DNA of 64,000 bases. Origin: Clostridium sulfidigenes. GTDB lineage: Bacteria; Bacillota; Clostridia; Clostridiales; Clostridiaceae. Both the position numbers and the translations under genes were made by a program. The notes under the pieces are model-generated. The model searched no databases, was not told the origin of the DNA, and saw only the letters and a list, made by a program, of their open reading frames with translations. Positions 52,659 through 60,547 of this stretch are shown here, one piece after another; the stretch's first letter is position 1; every line of letters begins with the position of its first letter. The DNA lies in the NCBI RefSeq assembly GCF_000732635.1, contig NZ_JPMD01000015.1, positions 1 to 64,000 of the forward strand, written 5' to 3'.

Positions 52659-53324
52659 ATGGTTAATATATTATTTAGTTTATATAATTTCCATGAAAAA
52701 TGGGCAAAGAATACTATGGAAAAATATATAAAGTGTAATGATAAGGTTTTGGTAATTCCATTTTCTTTCGGTGAAAATATAAGCAATGATATGGAGTGGC
52801 AGAGTGCCTATAGTAAATATAAAGGAAAGTATTATAACACTATTGTTCTACCATTTTTAAGTTATGGAATTAGGGAAGAAAATATAGACTGGATAAATTA
52901 TTTTAAAGATACAGAAGAAAATGCAAAAAAGAAAGTAAGAAACGGTGACATAATATTTTTTACCGGAGGGTTACCTGATAAAATGATGTATCGCTTAAAG
53001 GAGTTTGATTTAATAAATGAGATTGAAAGTTTTCTAGGAGTAATTATAGGTATTAGTGCTGGAGCAATGATTCAGATAGCAGATTATCATATTACTCCTG
53101 ATAAAGATTATGATACATTCTCATATAATAGAGGATTAAATTTGATTAGAGACTTTGATATTGAAGTTCATTATGAAGAAACAGATATAGAAAAAAACTA
53201 TATAAATAAGGTATTAAATGAAAGAGCGGACACTGTATATGCTATTAAAGACACTGGTGGAATAATTGTTGATAATAGTGCAATCACATTACTGGGAGAC
53301 ATACAGACATTTAGTAGGGAATAG
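52659..53324 (+). CDS. Peptidase E-like class I glutamine amidotransferase fold protein (S51)
   Basis: A 221-residue protein. GVIIGISAGAMIQIADYHITP contains the nucleophilic serine elbow of the aspartyl dipeptidase (PepE, family S51), and FFTGGLPDKMMYRLKEF the preceding glycine-rich loop. A later HYEETDIEKNYINKVL region holds the histidine expected for the triad. It could cut small acidic dipeptides or cyanophycin-like products. The ATG at 52659 has GAGGAAG; an upstream ATG at 52638 would add seven residues. Confidence 0.82.
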   Translation: MVNILFSLYNFHEKWAKNTMEKYIKCNDKVLVIPFSFGENISNDMEWQSAYSKYKGKYYNTIVLPFLSYGIREENIDWINYFKDTEENAKKKVRNGDIIFFTGGLPDKMMYRLKEFDLINEIESFLGVIIGISAGAMIQIADYHITPDKDYDTFSYNRGLNLIRDFDIEVHYEETDIEKNYINKVLNERADTVYAIKDTGGIIVDNSAITLLGDIQTFSRE

Positions 53325-53418
53325 TTTAATGAGATAATTCTTAATAACATATATATAATTGGAGATTTCTGATATGAGGATAGTTATATTGTTAATTCTA
53401 AATATAATTCGGAAAAAT

Positions 53419-53462
53419 AATTGATAATTTATACAATACTTGATATTATATAGAAAATGAGG
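53419..53462 (+). promoter_or_regulatory. Promoter of the DUF5694 gene (duplicated at 54254)
   Basis: -35 TTGATA (53421-53426), 17-base spacer, -10 TATTAT. The whole 44-base stretch reappears at 54254-54297 with seven differences. Confidence 0.65.
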
Positions 53463-53470
53463 GTGTATTT

Positions 53471-54220
53471 ATGGAGAAAAAAGCAAAGATACTTATATTA
53501 GGAACCTATCATTTTGCAAATGGTGGAGAACATTTAATTAAAGCTCAATGTGAAGATATAACTACTGAAAAAAAACAAAAAGAAATTAAGGTAGTGATAG
53601 AAAAGCTAATGCAATTTAAACCAAATAAAATTGCTGTTGAAGCAAATCGAGGAAAAAATGAGGAATTAAATAAGGCTTATTCAGAGTATTGTGTAAATAA
53701 ATATAATTCATCTGATGAAACAATAAGTCATAGAAATGAAATTGTTCAATTAGGGTTTAGGTTAGGACAAATATTAAAACATAATAAAATTTATCCTATA
53801 GACTATCCAGTAGATTTACCGGAAGAGGTTTTTGAATATGCTGAAAAGAATTGTCCAAAGTTCTATGAGAAGTTTATGAATGAAATAAAGGAATGTAATA
53901 TAATTGAAAATGAAATTATGAAGAATAGTACAGTTATTGAAATCCTAAAGCATCTTAATGATCCTAATCGTATTGCAAAGGAGCATAGTGATTTATATTT
54001 AGCTATGGCTCAAATAGGAGCTGGAGATAAATATTATGGAGTGGACATGCTTACAGAATGGTATAGGAGAAATCTTTATATTTTTGGAAATCTACAAGAT
54101 ATGGTGGAACCAGAAGATAGAGTTTTGGTTATTTATGGAGCAGGACATTGCAAAATACTTCAGGATTTTGTATCAGAGTATAATGAATTTGAATTAGTAG
54201 ATACCTTGGAGTATTTATAA
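53471..54220 (+). CDS. DUF5694-family protein (TraB/PrgY-like)
   Basis: A 249-residue soluble protein. LILGTYHFANGGE at the start, KPNKIAVEANRGKNEELNKAY, NEIVQLGFRLGQILKHNKIYPIDYPVD and VLVIYGAGHCKILQDFV near the end carry conserved His, Glu and Asp in the order of DUF5694, which is related to the TraB/Tiki metalloprotease-like fold. No enzyme activity is known for this family. AGGGTG lies before the ATG. Its promoter is duplicated downstream. Confidence 0.87.
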   Translation: MEKKAKILILGTYHFANGGEHLIKAQCEDITTEKKQKEIKVVIEKLMQFKPNKIAVEANRGKNEELNKAYSEYCVNKYNSSDETISHRNEIVQLGFRLGQILKHNKIYPIDYPVDLPEEVFEYAEKNCPKFYEKFMNEIKECNIIENEIMKNSTVIEILKHLNDPNRIAKEHSDLYLAMAQIGAGDKYYGVDMLTEWYRRNLYIFGNLQDMVEPEDRVLVIYGAGHCKILQDFVSEYNEFELVDTLEYL

Positions 54221-54253
54221 ATCTAGATATCTAGCTTTATAATTTAGAAGATT

Positions 54254-54297
54254 AATTGATGATTTCTACAGTATTTGGTATTATATAGAAAACAAGG
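54254..54297 (+). promoter_or_regulatory. Promoter-like duplicate before the GNAT remnant and crossing-helix element
   Basis: 84% identical over 44 bases to 53419-53462: TTGATG, 17 bases, TATTAT. It would drive transcription through the candidate RNA at 54356-54453 into the CD3324-type gene. Confidence 0.55.
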
Positions 54298-54316
54298 TTT
54301 ATTGGGGGTAGTAAAT

Positions 54317-54385
54317 ATGAGATTTGAATTAGCGAAAAAAGAACAACTCAAAATACTCTGTGCAAAGTCTGTAAGTATGGCTTAA
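54317..54385 (+). pseudogene. Truncated GNAT N-terminus
   Basis: An ATG behind GGGGG opens MRFELAKKEQLKIL, the usual first strand and helix of a GNAT acetyltransferase, then CAKSVSMA and a stop. The part from about 54356 on belongs to the crossing-helix element, so the element appears to have cut the gene. Confidence 0.45.
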
Positions 54386-54453
54386 GGCGACAATTGCACA
54401 GAGGTAAATATCTAGTCGCCATTACTAAATAAATTCATACTTATACAGGCTTT
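54356..54453 (+). ncRNA. Candidate pseudoknotted structured RNA upstream of the CD3324-type gene
   Basis: Three complementary pairs in 98 bases. A: CTCTGTGCAA (54356-54365) with TTGCACAGAG (54394-54403), perfect 10 bp. B: AAAGTCTGTAAGTATG (54364-54379) with CATACTTATACAGGCTTT (54436-54453), 16 bp with one G-U and a 2-base bulge. C: GGCGAC (54386-54391) with GTCGCC (54415-54420), perfect. The order is A B C A' C' B', so A crosses B and C. Either a pseudoknot or two alternative folds results. It ends 42 bases before the CD3324-type gene, the place of a cis-regulatory RNA. Not matched to a known class. Confidence 0.5.
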
Positions 54454-54494
54454 GTTTCCTTAATTTAAAGTATAAATTTAAGGAGCTGAGCTTT

Positions 54495-54785
54495 ATGGGA
54501 TATGTAAAGGCTGAAACAATTTTACCAGATGATTTATTAAGAGAAATTCAAAAGTATATTCAAGGAGAATATGTATATATTCCATCTGAACATACAACAC
54601 GGAAAAAGTGGGGGGAAAAGTCAGGTACCAGGCAGCGTATACAAAATAGAAATGAAGCTATACGTAATAAGCATGAAAGTGGATATACCATTTACGCGCT
54701 GTCAGAAGAATTTTTTCTTTCCATAGATAGTATTAAAAAAATTGTATATAGTAAAAATAGAAATGAGAAGCTATCACTCTTATAA
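54495..54785 (+). CDS. CD3324-family (Mor-like) small regulator
   Basis: A 96-residue protein. VKAETILPDDLLREIQKYIQGEYVYIP at the N-terminus and EKSGTRQRIQNRNEAIRNKHESG, then a C-terminal helix-turn-helix ALSEEFFLSIDSIKKIVY, match the CD3324 family found in clostridia, distantly related to the Mor activator of phage Mu. Probably binds DNA; targets unknown. AAGGAGC site precedes the ATG. The structured element upstream is probably part of its transcript. A terminator overlaps the gene end. Confidence 0.87.
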   Translation: MGYVKAETILPDDLLREIQKYIQGEYVYIPSEHTTRKKWGEKSGTRQRIQNRNEAIRNKHESGYTIYALSEEFFLSIDSIKKIVYSKNRNEKLSLL

Positions 54786-54802
54786 TGAGTGATGGCTTTT
54801 TA
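54769..54802 (+). terminator. Terminator overlapping the end of the CD3324-type gene
   Basis: AGCTATCACTC (54769-54779) with GAGTGATGGCT (54787-54797), one mismatch, followed by TTTTTAT. Confidence 0.8.
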
Positions 54803-54936
54803 TGTGCAAAGAATAATATAGAATTGTTCTTTATATATTATTTAATCACCCCACATATTAAAATAAGTATGATGATAAATTTTGATATATGAAATTATTA
54901 ATTAAAGATATTTATATTTTGTGGGGTGAAATATAT

Positions 54937-55818
54937 ATGACAATTAAGCATAGGCGATACAAATTGTTAAGTGATTTTGAAAGAGTATATAAATTTCTAA
55001 AGGATAATTATAATAGTGATCATTTTAATGGATATTTGCTTCCAAGTTTTTACGAGTATGCACACACGCATTCATATTTTGATCATAAGCTGACTCATAG
55101 GTTTGGTCTTTGGGAAGAAAATAGTGACATTGTTGGAGTTGCGTGCTATGAGATGAGATTAGGAGAGTGCATCATGGCGGTAAAAGCAGGTTATGAAGAT
55201 TTATACCCTGAGATGCTTACCTATGGTGAAAAGGAATTATCAGAGGAAAAGGATGGAAGTCATACTTTGACAGTGTATTCTACTGATAAGCAGGGTCTTG
55301 ATGATTTACTAACTGAAAGAGGATATGAAGTATGTGATACTGAAACAATTACCATATATCCCTATGAAAAGGGGTTTAAGGAGTTACCTTTACCAGAAGG
55401 TTTTTCAATGATATCTCTTGAAGATGAAAATGATCTAAAGCAGATTCATGCTTGTCTATGGAAGGGCTTTAATCATGGTCCTAATCCAGATGATGATATT
55501 GATGGTAGATTACTTATGCAGAGTGCTCCTAGGTTTAATAAGGAGCTTACAACAGTTATAAAAGCTCACAATGGTGACTATGCTTGTTTTGCAGGTATGT
55601 GGGAGGATACACAAAATCAATATGCATATTTAGAACCACTAGCTACTGTTCCGGAGTATAGGAGAATGGGGCTTGCCACAATTGCATTGATGGAGGGCAT
55701 GAAGAAAAGCCAAAAGTATGGAGCTAAATACTGCTTTGGAGGTCAACGAGAATTTTATGGAATTATAGGATTTGAAAATGTAGGTAAACGTATTATGTGG
55801 AAGAAAACTTGGGGATAG
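54937..55818 (+). CDS. GNAT-family N-acetyltransferase, two-domain
   Basis: A 293-residue protein with two GNAT modules. The first (about 1-135) is weakly conserved (SIDFERVYKFLKDNY-type start after TIKHRRYKL, and a WEENSDIVGVACYEM strand). The second (about 150-293) has the acetyl-CoA loop EYRRMGLATIALMEGM. The substrate is unknown. I start at the ATG at 54937 because of its GGGGTGA site and because family members begin TIKHRRY; the frame is open further up. Confidence 0.85.
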   Translation: MTIKHRRYKLLSDFERVYKFLKDNYNSDHFNGYLLPSFYEYAHTHSYFDHKLTHRFGLWEENSDIVGVACYEMRLGECIMAVKAGYEDLYPEMLTYGEKELSEEKDGSHTLTVYSTDKQGLDDLLTERGYEVCDTETITIYPYEKGFKELPLPEGFSMISLEDENDLKQIHACLWKGFNHGPNPDDDIDGRLLMQSAPRFNKELTTVIKAHNGDYACFAGMWEDTQNQYAYLEPLATVPEYRRMGLATIALMEGMKKSQKYGAKYCFGGQREFYGIIGFENVGKRIMWKKTWG

Positions 55819-55868
55819 ATTGAGTTTATAAATTTTTATAAGTTGAATAGAGAGGAAAAATATTTAAA

Positions 55869-56723
55869 ATGGGGTTAGATATAGAGGAATTAGGTGAAGA
55901 GTTTTCTCATTTAAAACTTGTTGGTAGTAAGGACAATTCAATAAGACTAATCAATGGAATAATAAAGAATAAAAAGGTTGAAGATGAAGATTTATTTGTT
56001 ATAGAGGGATTATGGGCCTATGAAAAGATAATTAAAAGTAATATTAGAATAATAAGCTTTGTATTTTGTCTAGAGTTTATTAAAAACAAATCTATCCTTG
56101 ATATGGTTAAGAGTATTTCTATGGTAGCAGAGAATTCATGTTTAATATCAAGTAATTTGTGTAAAAGATTGAGTAGTAGAGATAGTGGAGAAGGATTTTT
56201 TCTATTATGTAGTTTTCCAAAGTATGACCTTAAGGATGTAAAGCTAAAGGAAAATAATTTGCTAGTAATACTTGATGGATTAGAGAAACCAGGAAATATT
56301 GGAACAATTATAAGGTCAGTTGATGGTGCTGGTGGAGATGGAGTAATTATTTGTAATAGTAAAGTTAGAAAAACAAATCAAAAGCTGATAAAGTCAAGCA
56401 TGGGATCTAGTTTTATGTTGCCAGTTGTAAGTAGTGACATAGAATTACTTGTAAGGTGGCTTAAGAGTAACGGATTTAAGATTATTGTTACTGATTTAAA
56501 AGCCAGTAACAATTACTATGATGCTAATTATAAGGGGAGAATTGCTATTATTGTAGGAAATGAAATACATGGAATTTCAGAAATTTGGAATAAATATGAA
56601 TGTGAAAGAATAATAATCCCCATGTTTGGAGGTGCAGATTCTTTAAATGTAGGAGTAGCAGCTACTATGATTGTTTATGAAGCAAGCCTTTCTCAAAAGA
56701 ATTTAGGTAAAAGAATTGGCTAA
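55869..56723 (+). CDS. SpoU/TrmH-family RNA 2'-O-methyltransferase
   Basis: A 284-residue RNA methyltransferase with the knotted SPOUT fold. An N-terminal substrate-binding part (about 1-115) precedes motif 1 LDGLEKPGNIGTIIRSVDGAG, motif 2 IVGNEIHGIS and motif 3 IPMFGGADSLNVGVAATMIVYE. The arrangement resembles the thiostrepton/nosiheptide-resistance and RlmB-like methyltransferases that act on 23S rRNA; the target base is unknown. A weak AGAGGAAA site lies 12 bases before the ATG. Confidence 0.9.
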   Translation: MGLDIEELGEEFSHLKLVGSKDNSIRLINGIIKNKKVEDEDLFVIEGLWAYEKIIKSNIRIISFVFCLEFIKNKSILDMVKSISMVAENSCLISSNLCKRLSSRDSGEGFFLLCSFPKYDLKDVKLKENNLLVILDGLEKPGNIGTIIRSVDGAGGDGVIICNSKVRKTNQKLIKSSMGSSFMLPVVSSDIELLVRWLKSNGFKIIVTDLKASNNYYDANYKGRIAIIVGNEIHGISEIWNKYECERIIIPMFGGADSLNVGVAATMIVYEASLSQKNLGKRIG

Positions 56724-56752
56724 CTATGATTTAAATAAATCATAGTTTTATG
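56722..56752 (+). terminator. Terminator after the SpoU gene
   Basis: Perfect 11-bp stem AACTATGATTT/AAATCATAGTT with an AAAT-type loop, then TTTAT. A second hairpin with GTAG/CTAC and seven T follows at 56771-56807. Confidence 0.85.
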
Positions 56753-56856
56753 GATTATATAAGTAGGAAAGAGGGCGTAGTCGTAGAGGCTACACCTTCT
56801 TTTTTTAGTGATTATTTTTAGTAAGTATTAAGTAATAGCAGGATTTATTAAAATAT

Positions 56857-56913
56857 ACCTTGCAATGCAAAGTACATTTTAATATAATAATAATATACTT
56901 TGTATTACAAGGT
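56857..56913 (+). promoter_or_regulatory. PadR promoter with two operator half-palindromes
   Basis: -35 TTGCAA (56860-56865), 17 bases, -10 TATAAT (56883-56888). A 21-base arm (56857-56877, ACCTTGCAATGCAAAGTA) is repeated inverted at 56893-56913 with three differences. Each arm is itself a dyad of ACCTTG/ACTTTG type around five bases. One site covers the -35 and spacer, the other the transcript start, fitting repression by the following PadR protein. Confidence 0.85.
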
Positions 56914-56928
56914 AAAGGAGGAATTGCT

Positions 56929-57261
56929 GTGAATAATAATTCTCAAATTCTTAAAGGTATTCTTGAAGGATGTATACTAAGTATAATTTCAAAGGAAGAG
57001 ACCTATGGTTATGAACTACTAACAAAATTAAAACAATGTGGATTTGAAGATATTGTTGAGGGAACGCTTTATCCATTATTACTTAGGCTTGAAAAAAATC
57101 AGTTAATAATTGCTGAAAGAAGGAAATCATCCGCGGGAGTTAGTAGAAAATATTATAAACTATCAGAAATGGGAAGTATAGAACTTGAAGGTTTTATAGA
57201 ATACTGGAATAAACTACATGTTAATGTAAATAAGATTATAGGGGGGATGGACGATGAGTAA
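56929..57261 (+). CDS. PadR-family transcriptional regulator
   Basis: A 110-residue winged-helix repressor. LKGILEGCILSIISKEETYGYELLTKLKQCGF and EGTLYPLLLRLEKNQLIIAERR are the PadR signature, with a short C-terminal dimer helix. The GTG at 56929 has AAAGGAGG; the frame is open further but includes the operator. It overlaps the next gene by eight bases. It very likely represses the two-gene operon through the paired dyads in its promoter. Confidence 0.93.
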   Translation: MNNNSQILKGILEGCILSIISKEETYGYELLTKLKQCGFEDIVEGTLYPLLLRLEKNQLIIAERRKSSAGVSRKYYKLSEMGSIELEGFIEYWNKLHVNVNKIIGGMDDE

Positions 57262-57865
57262 TAGCATATTGAGGGATGAATATAAGGAAGCATACACGAG
57301 TATAGTAATGTACTTATCAAGTAGTGGTATGGAAGGTAACTTTATGGATGAAGTAAGTGAAGATGTAAAGGACTTATTAATAAGTGCACAGGATGATGGT
57401 ATTGATGTGAAGAGTATTATTGGTAATAATATTGAAGAGTTTTGCAAAGAAATAATAAAATCAAAGGATATTAATAGTAGTACACTACTTAATATATATC
57501 AAAGTACTAGGTGGGCTATAATTATGTCAGCAATGATGTCATTATTATATTATATATTTCATATGAAATTCACCTTAAATATAATTTTTATGTTTATAGT
57601 TGACTTTTTATTTTGTAGGTTTATTTTTAGTATAGGATTAAGGAAAGTAATAATAAAAAATAGAGGAAATACAAAAAAAATAATAAAGGTGTTATTATTA
57701 TATATTTTATTTGTGATACCAGGAGCAATTCTAAACTTTATCTTAATTACAAATTTTGTTGTAGAAATTAATTCATTATACACATTCATGGTTTTAGTAG
57801 CAATATTGCTATTAAGTTACATCATAGGTAAAGCTTTTAGAAATAGAAAGGGGAGGTTAGATTAA
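57254..57865 (+). CDS. PadR-linked membrane protein (DUF1048-type N-terminus)
   Basis: A 203-residue protein. The N-terminal helical part (about 1-75) with DEYKEAYTSIVMYLSSSGMEGNFMDEV and DDGIDVKSIIGNNIEEFCKEII matches the small domain that accompanies PadR regulators (DUF1048-like). Four membrane helices follow (about 85-110, 112-130, 140-163 and 170-192). The ATG overlaps the end of padR, so both are translated together. In other bacteria such pairs respond to membrane or antibiotic stress; that is inference here. A strong terminator follows. Confidence 0.85.
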   Translation: MSNSILRDEYKEAYTSIVMYLSSSGMEGNFMDEVSEDVKDLLISAQDDGIDVKSIIGNNIEEFCKEIIKSKDINSSTLLNIYQSTRWAIIMSAMMSLLYYIFHMKFTLNIIFMFIVDFLFCRFIFSIGLRKVIIKNRGNTKKIIKVLLLYILFVIPGAILNFILITNFVVEINSLYTFMVLVAILLLSYIIGKAFRNRKGRLD

Positions 57866-57867
57866 GT

Positions 57868-57907
57868 AATAAAGCAGTAGAAGTTTAGCTTTCTACTGCT
57901 TTATTTA
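57868..57907 (+). terminator. Terminator after the PadR operon
   Basis: Perfect 15-bp stem AATAAAGCAGTAGAA (57868-57882) with its complement at 57891-57905, 8-base loop. Confidence 0.93.
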
Positions 57908-58060
57908 TATAGACAAATAACAAAATATTTAACTTTTTAAATAGGTTTCTGTAAGATGTTTTTACAATATGAGTTTTTATTGTAGTGTATCCTTGGCTGT
58001 AAGTATACACATACTATATACATAAAGGAAATGAGAATTAAAGAAAAGAGGGCATAAGTA

Positions 58061-58591
58061 ATGATTAATTTTAAAAAGTACATTAAGAAGGGACAAATTT
58101 TATTGGCTGTTATGGTATTAATGTATAATATAAATGAGAAAATAATATTTGGAGTAGAAAATGATGAAGTACATGGAAGGATGGAAGGTGATAAGGTTTT
58201 TATGAATGTATCTACAACCGTAGACTTACCTCATCAACCACCTAAGGAGTCCACAGAAGAACTGTATCAGGATGTGTTTTTAGCTTTACTAATGCCTTAT
58301 ATCCAGATTGAGGTGGAAAAATATTATTCTACATACTTATCTCAAACGCCACTAGTTGACCCTTACTCCATATATATAAATAGTATTTCTAGACCCAATG
58401 GTTATCGTTCTTTTGTCTTTGATATAAGCCTTCAAGTAAATCCCTATATAGGACCTCATATTCTTGTGGGGACTGATAATATTGATTTCACTGTAGAAGG
58501 TAACGGAAGGGTTAAGGTGAAAAAGTTTGAGCATATAAAAAGTTATGACTTACCACCAACCTATGAGCATATAATGACAGAGATTGTATAA
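58061..58591 (+). CDS. DUF3888-family secreted protein
   Basis: A 176-residue protein with an N-terminal hydrophobic segment (GQILLAVMVLMYNI, signal or anchor). The DUF3888 domain follows: TEELYQDVFLALLMPYIQIEVEKYYSTYL, then VDPYSIYINSISRPN and VFDISLQVNPYIGPHILVGTDNIDF. The family is found in endospore formers; its role is unknown. AAAGAGGGC precedes the ATG at some distance. Monocistronic. Confidence 0.87.
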   Translation: MINFKKYIKKGQILLAVMVLMYNINEKIIFGVENDEVHGRMEGDKVFMNVSTTVDLPHQPPKESTEELYQDVFLALLMPYIQIEVEKYYSTYLSQTPLVDPYSIYINSISRPNGYRSFVFDISLQVNPYIGPHILVGTDNIDFTVEGNGRVKVKKFEHIKSYDLPPTYEHIMTEIV

Positions 58592-58640
58592 GATTTTAGA
58601 ATCAGGTTGTTATAACTAGTGAAGTTAGAGTAAAATAAAA

Positions 58641-58672
58641 TTCGCCAATACCCTAAAAGGGATATTGGCGAA
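58641..58672 (-). terminator. Terminator of the first 66-residue gene
   Basis: Stem TTCGCCAATA-CCC/GGG-TATTGGCGAA with one bulge; T-rich on the minus strand (TTTTATTTTA), so it serves the gene ending at 58708. Confidence 0.85.
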
Positions 58673-58707
58673 GAGGAAATAGTGGAATATAATAGCACTA
58701 GTTTTTA

Positions 58708-58908
58708 CTATTCTTCATAGTTAGAAAGTGTGTTATTTAATGAATGTAGTGCACTTTCTACTGAGTTAAGGGTATTTTCGATTATTTGTCTGTTTTGTGA
58801 TTTTTCAACAGATTTTAATGCTTGATCCAAGCAAGTTTTTGAATCTTGAAGTTCAATTTGTACATCTCGTAGATGGCGTTTAGCGCTTTTTCCTTCATTA
58901 TTGTGCAT
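58708..58908 (-). CDS. Small helical protein, copy 1 of a duplicated pair
   Basis: A 66-residue, wholly helical, hydrophilic protein: NEGKSAKRHLRDVQIELQDS, CLDQALKSVEKSQNRQ and ENTLNSVESALHSLNNTLSNY. Regular spacing of small and hydrophobic residues suggests a coiled coil or helical bundle. It is about 65% identical to the gene at 60548. Both have TAGGAGG sites and long hairpins in their leaders. No family known to me; a spore or stress role is a guess. Confidence 0.75.
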   Translation of the reverse strand: MHNNEGKSAKRHLRDVQIELQDSKTCLDQALKSVEKSQNRQIIENTLNSVESALHSLNNTLSNYEE

Positions 58909-58997
58909 AACAATTACCTCCTAAAACTTTATTTTTAAGGTATGGAGCTAGCATATTATGAAAATAAGCTTAAGCTCAATCCAAGAGTGAAATTTTG

Positions 58998-59067
58998 TTC
59001 ATAGTAAATTTCTTCATCTACAACAGTCCTATTAACACCATTATTATCAGAAGAATTTCACTATGAA
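58998..59067 (-). promoter_or_regulatory. Leader hairpin of the first 66-residue gene
   Basis: An 18-base arm (58998-59015) pairs with 59050-59067 with two mismatches, around a 34-base centre. It lies 90-160 bases upstream of the gene. The same hairpin, with the shared segment TTCACTATGAA, precedes the paralogue at 60548. Confidence 0.55.
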
Positions 59068-59192
59068 ATATCAAAATTATTATATGTCATAAATTTAAAA
59101 TCATACTTGGAAAGTTTAGCTTATGAAAGAAAAAAACTTAAGAAATAGATTATTAAAGAATTTATTTCTTAAGGTTTCAGTAAAAAGTTCTA

Positions 59193-60263
59193 TTAATCAT
59201 TCATTAGTTCTTCTAGATCTATTGGATACTTTCCGTATAGTTTACCAGCATCCATAAAGGCTTCAATATTCTTCATTGGAGTGTGCATTGGAATTTGACA
59301 TCCAGTGCTTAAAATATAACCTTTTTCAGAATTGTAACCTTTTCTAATACATTGTTTAACTGACTTAAAAATGTCTTCTTTAGTTCCAGCATATATAACA
59401 TCAACAGGAGGAACATTTCCGGTTATTACAACTTTATCACCCATCACATTTTTAGCTTCTTCTATATCTTCTATATTATCAATACTAAAATTGGAAATTC
59501 CAGTATTCACAACATCTTCCCAGATGTCTCTACTTTTTCCACAGATGTGTATACCAGGGTAACTACCAGTTTTTTCTTTTATTTTATTTATGTTTTTTTG
59601 AAGAGCAGGTAAGGAAAATTCTCTGAATTGCTTTGGACTTATAAGACTTGTTGATGAGACTGGATCAGCAAAACTAATTGAGATACCCAGTTTAGCAACT
59701 TCTTCTATGTATCTATTATTAGATTCTGACACTATTTCCATAAGAGTATGAACCTTTTTAGGATATTTAATCATCCATTTTAATAAATTTTCAGTTCCTA
59801 CTACAGAGGCTGCAACACTAAAAGGACCAGACATAGAGGCACTGACATCTACATCATTTATAAGTGCATCTTTAGTAAGTTTTAATGCTTCCAGTAGTAT
59901 AGGTAATTTTCCATCCTTTAGAGGGTTTATTATTTTGAGAGATTCAATTTCATCTATTGATTTAATAGCAGGTTCTAGTAAATAGGAGATAGCATAATCA
60001 GGATAGCATACCTTGGCTCCCATAGCTTCAGCCACTCCTCTAAGACTAGTAGATATGCCTACGCTATCATGATGAAGTTTTTTAAACAAAGCTATTTCTA
60101 AATCTGCCATTAGTCGTGCAGAATGATAGTAATCCTTAGTTGTTATACCAATGAATGGCGCCATAGTTGCTCCCATGTCGGGGATACAAATTAGTCTATC
60201 AATTTCTAATCCTCTAGAAAATGCATCCATTCTCTCTTTGGGAGTCATTTCTTCTTTAATCAC
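59193..60263 (-). CDS. Uroporphyrinogen decarboxylase-family methyltransferase (MtaA/MtbA-like)
   Basis: A 356-residue TIM-barrel protein of the UroD group. The zinc ligands HICGK and, about 80 residues on, STGCQIP fit the MtaA/MtbA type that moves methyl groups between corrinoid proteins and thiols, not heme-making UroD, which lacks them. TPKERMDAFSRGLEIDRLICIPDMG is the family start. No corrinoid protein or substrate methyltransferase gene lies beside it in the window. It sits between two duplicated small genes, read in the same direction. Confidence 0.87.
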   Translation of the reverse strand: MIKEEMTPKERMDAFSRGLEIDRLICIPDMGATMAPFIGITTKDYYHSARLMADLEIALFKKLHHDSVGISTSLRGVAEAMGAKVCYPDYAISYLLEPAIKSIDEIESLKIINPLKDGKLPILLEALKLTKDALINDVDVSASMSGPFSVAASVVGTENLLKWMIKYPKKVHTLMEIVSESNNRYIEEVAKLGISISFADPVSSTSLISPKQFREFSLPALQKNINKIKEKTGSYPGIHICGKSRDIWEDVVNTGISNFSIDNIEDIEEAKNVMGDKVVITGNVPPVDVIYAGTKEDIFKSVKQCIRKGYNSEKGYILSTGCQIPMHTPMKNIEAFMDAGKLYGKYPIDLEELMND

Positions 60264-60446
60264 TTAAAGGTTCCCTCCTAACAAAAATATATTTTACATA
60301 TTAATTACATAACTCTAAAGTAATTATATAAGACAAAAATGAATATGTATAATTGAATTATCCTATATATAATATATATCTATTGATATAACCAATATAA
60401 AAAGATAAATTTTGTTTGTTAAAATGATGAAATATAATATAGAAAA

Positions 60447-60487
60447 AGACTGAGATATTAATTGTTTTATTTAATATCTCAGTCTCT
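60447..60487 (-). terminator. Terminator of the second 66-residue gene
   Basis: Perfect 14-bp stem AGACTGAGATATTA (60447-60460) with 60472-60485 and a T run on the minus strand. A smaller hairpin ACAAGGT/ACCTTGT lies between it and the gene end. Confidence 0.88.
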
Positions 60488-60547
60488 CTATTAAATTAAT
60501 TGATATTCATATACAGCACAAGGTATTGGGATTAACCTTGTGTTTTG

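Noticed and set aside
54356..54453. HDV-like ribozyme
   Set aside because: The strand order A B C A' C' B' differs from the HDV nested double pseudoknot, and no matching catalytic-core sequence was recognised.
54361..54809. TGTGCAAAG at 54360-54368 and 54804-54812 as target-site duplication of a movable element
   Set aside because: Nine bases in A+T-rich sequence with no transposase; suggestive only, so not claimed.
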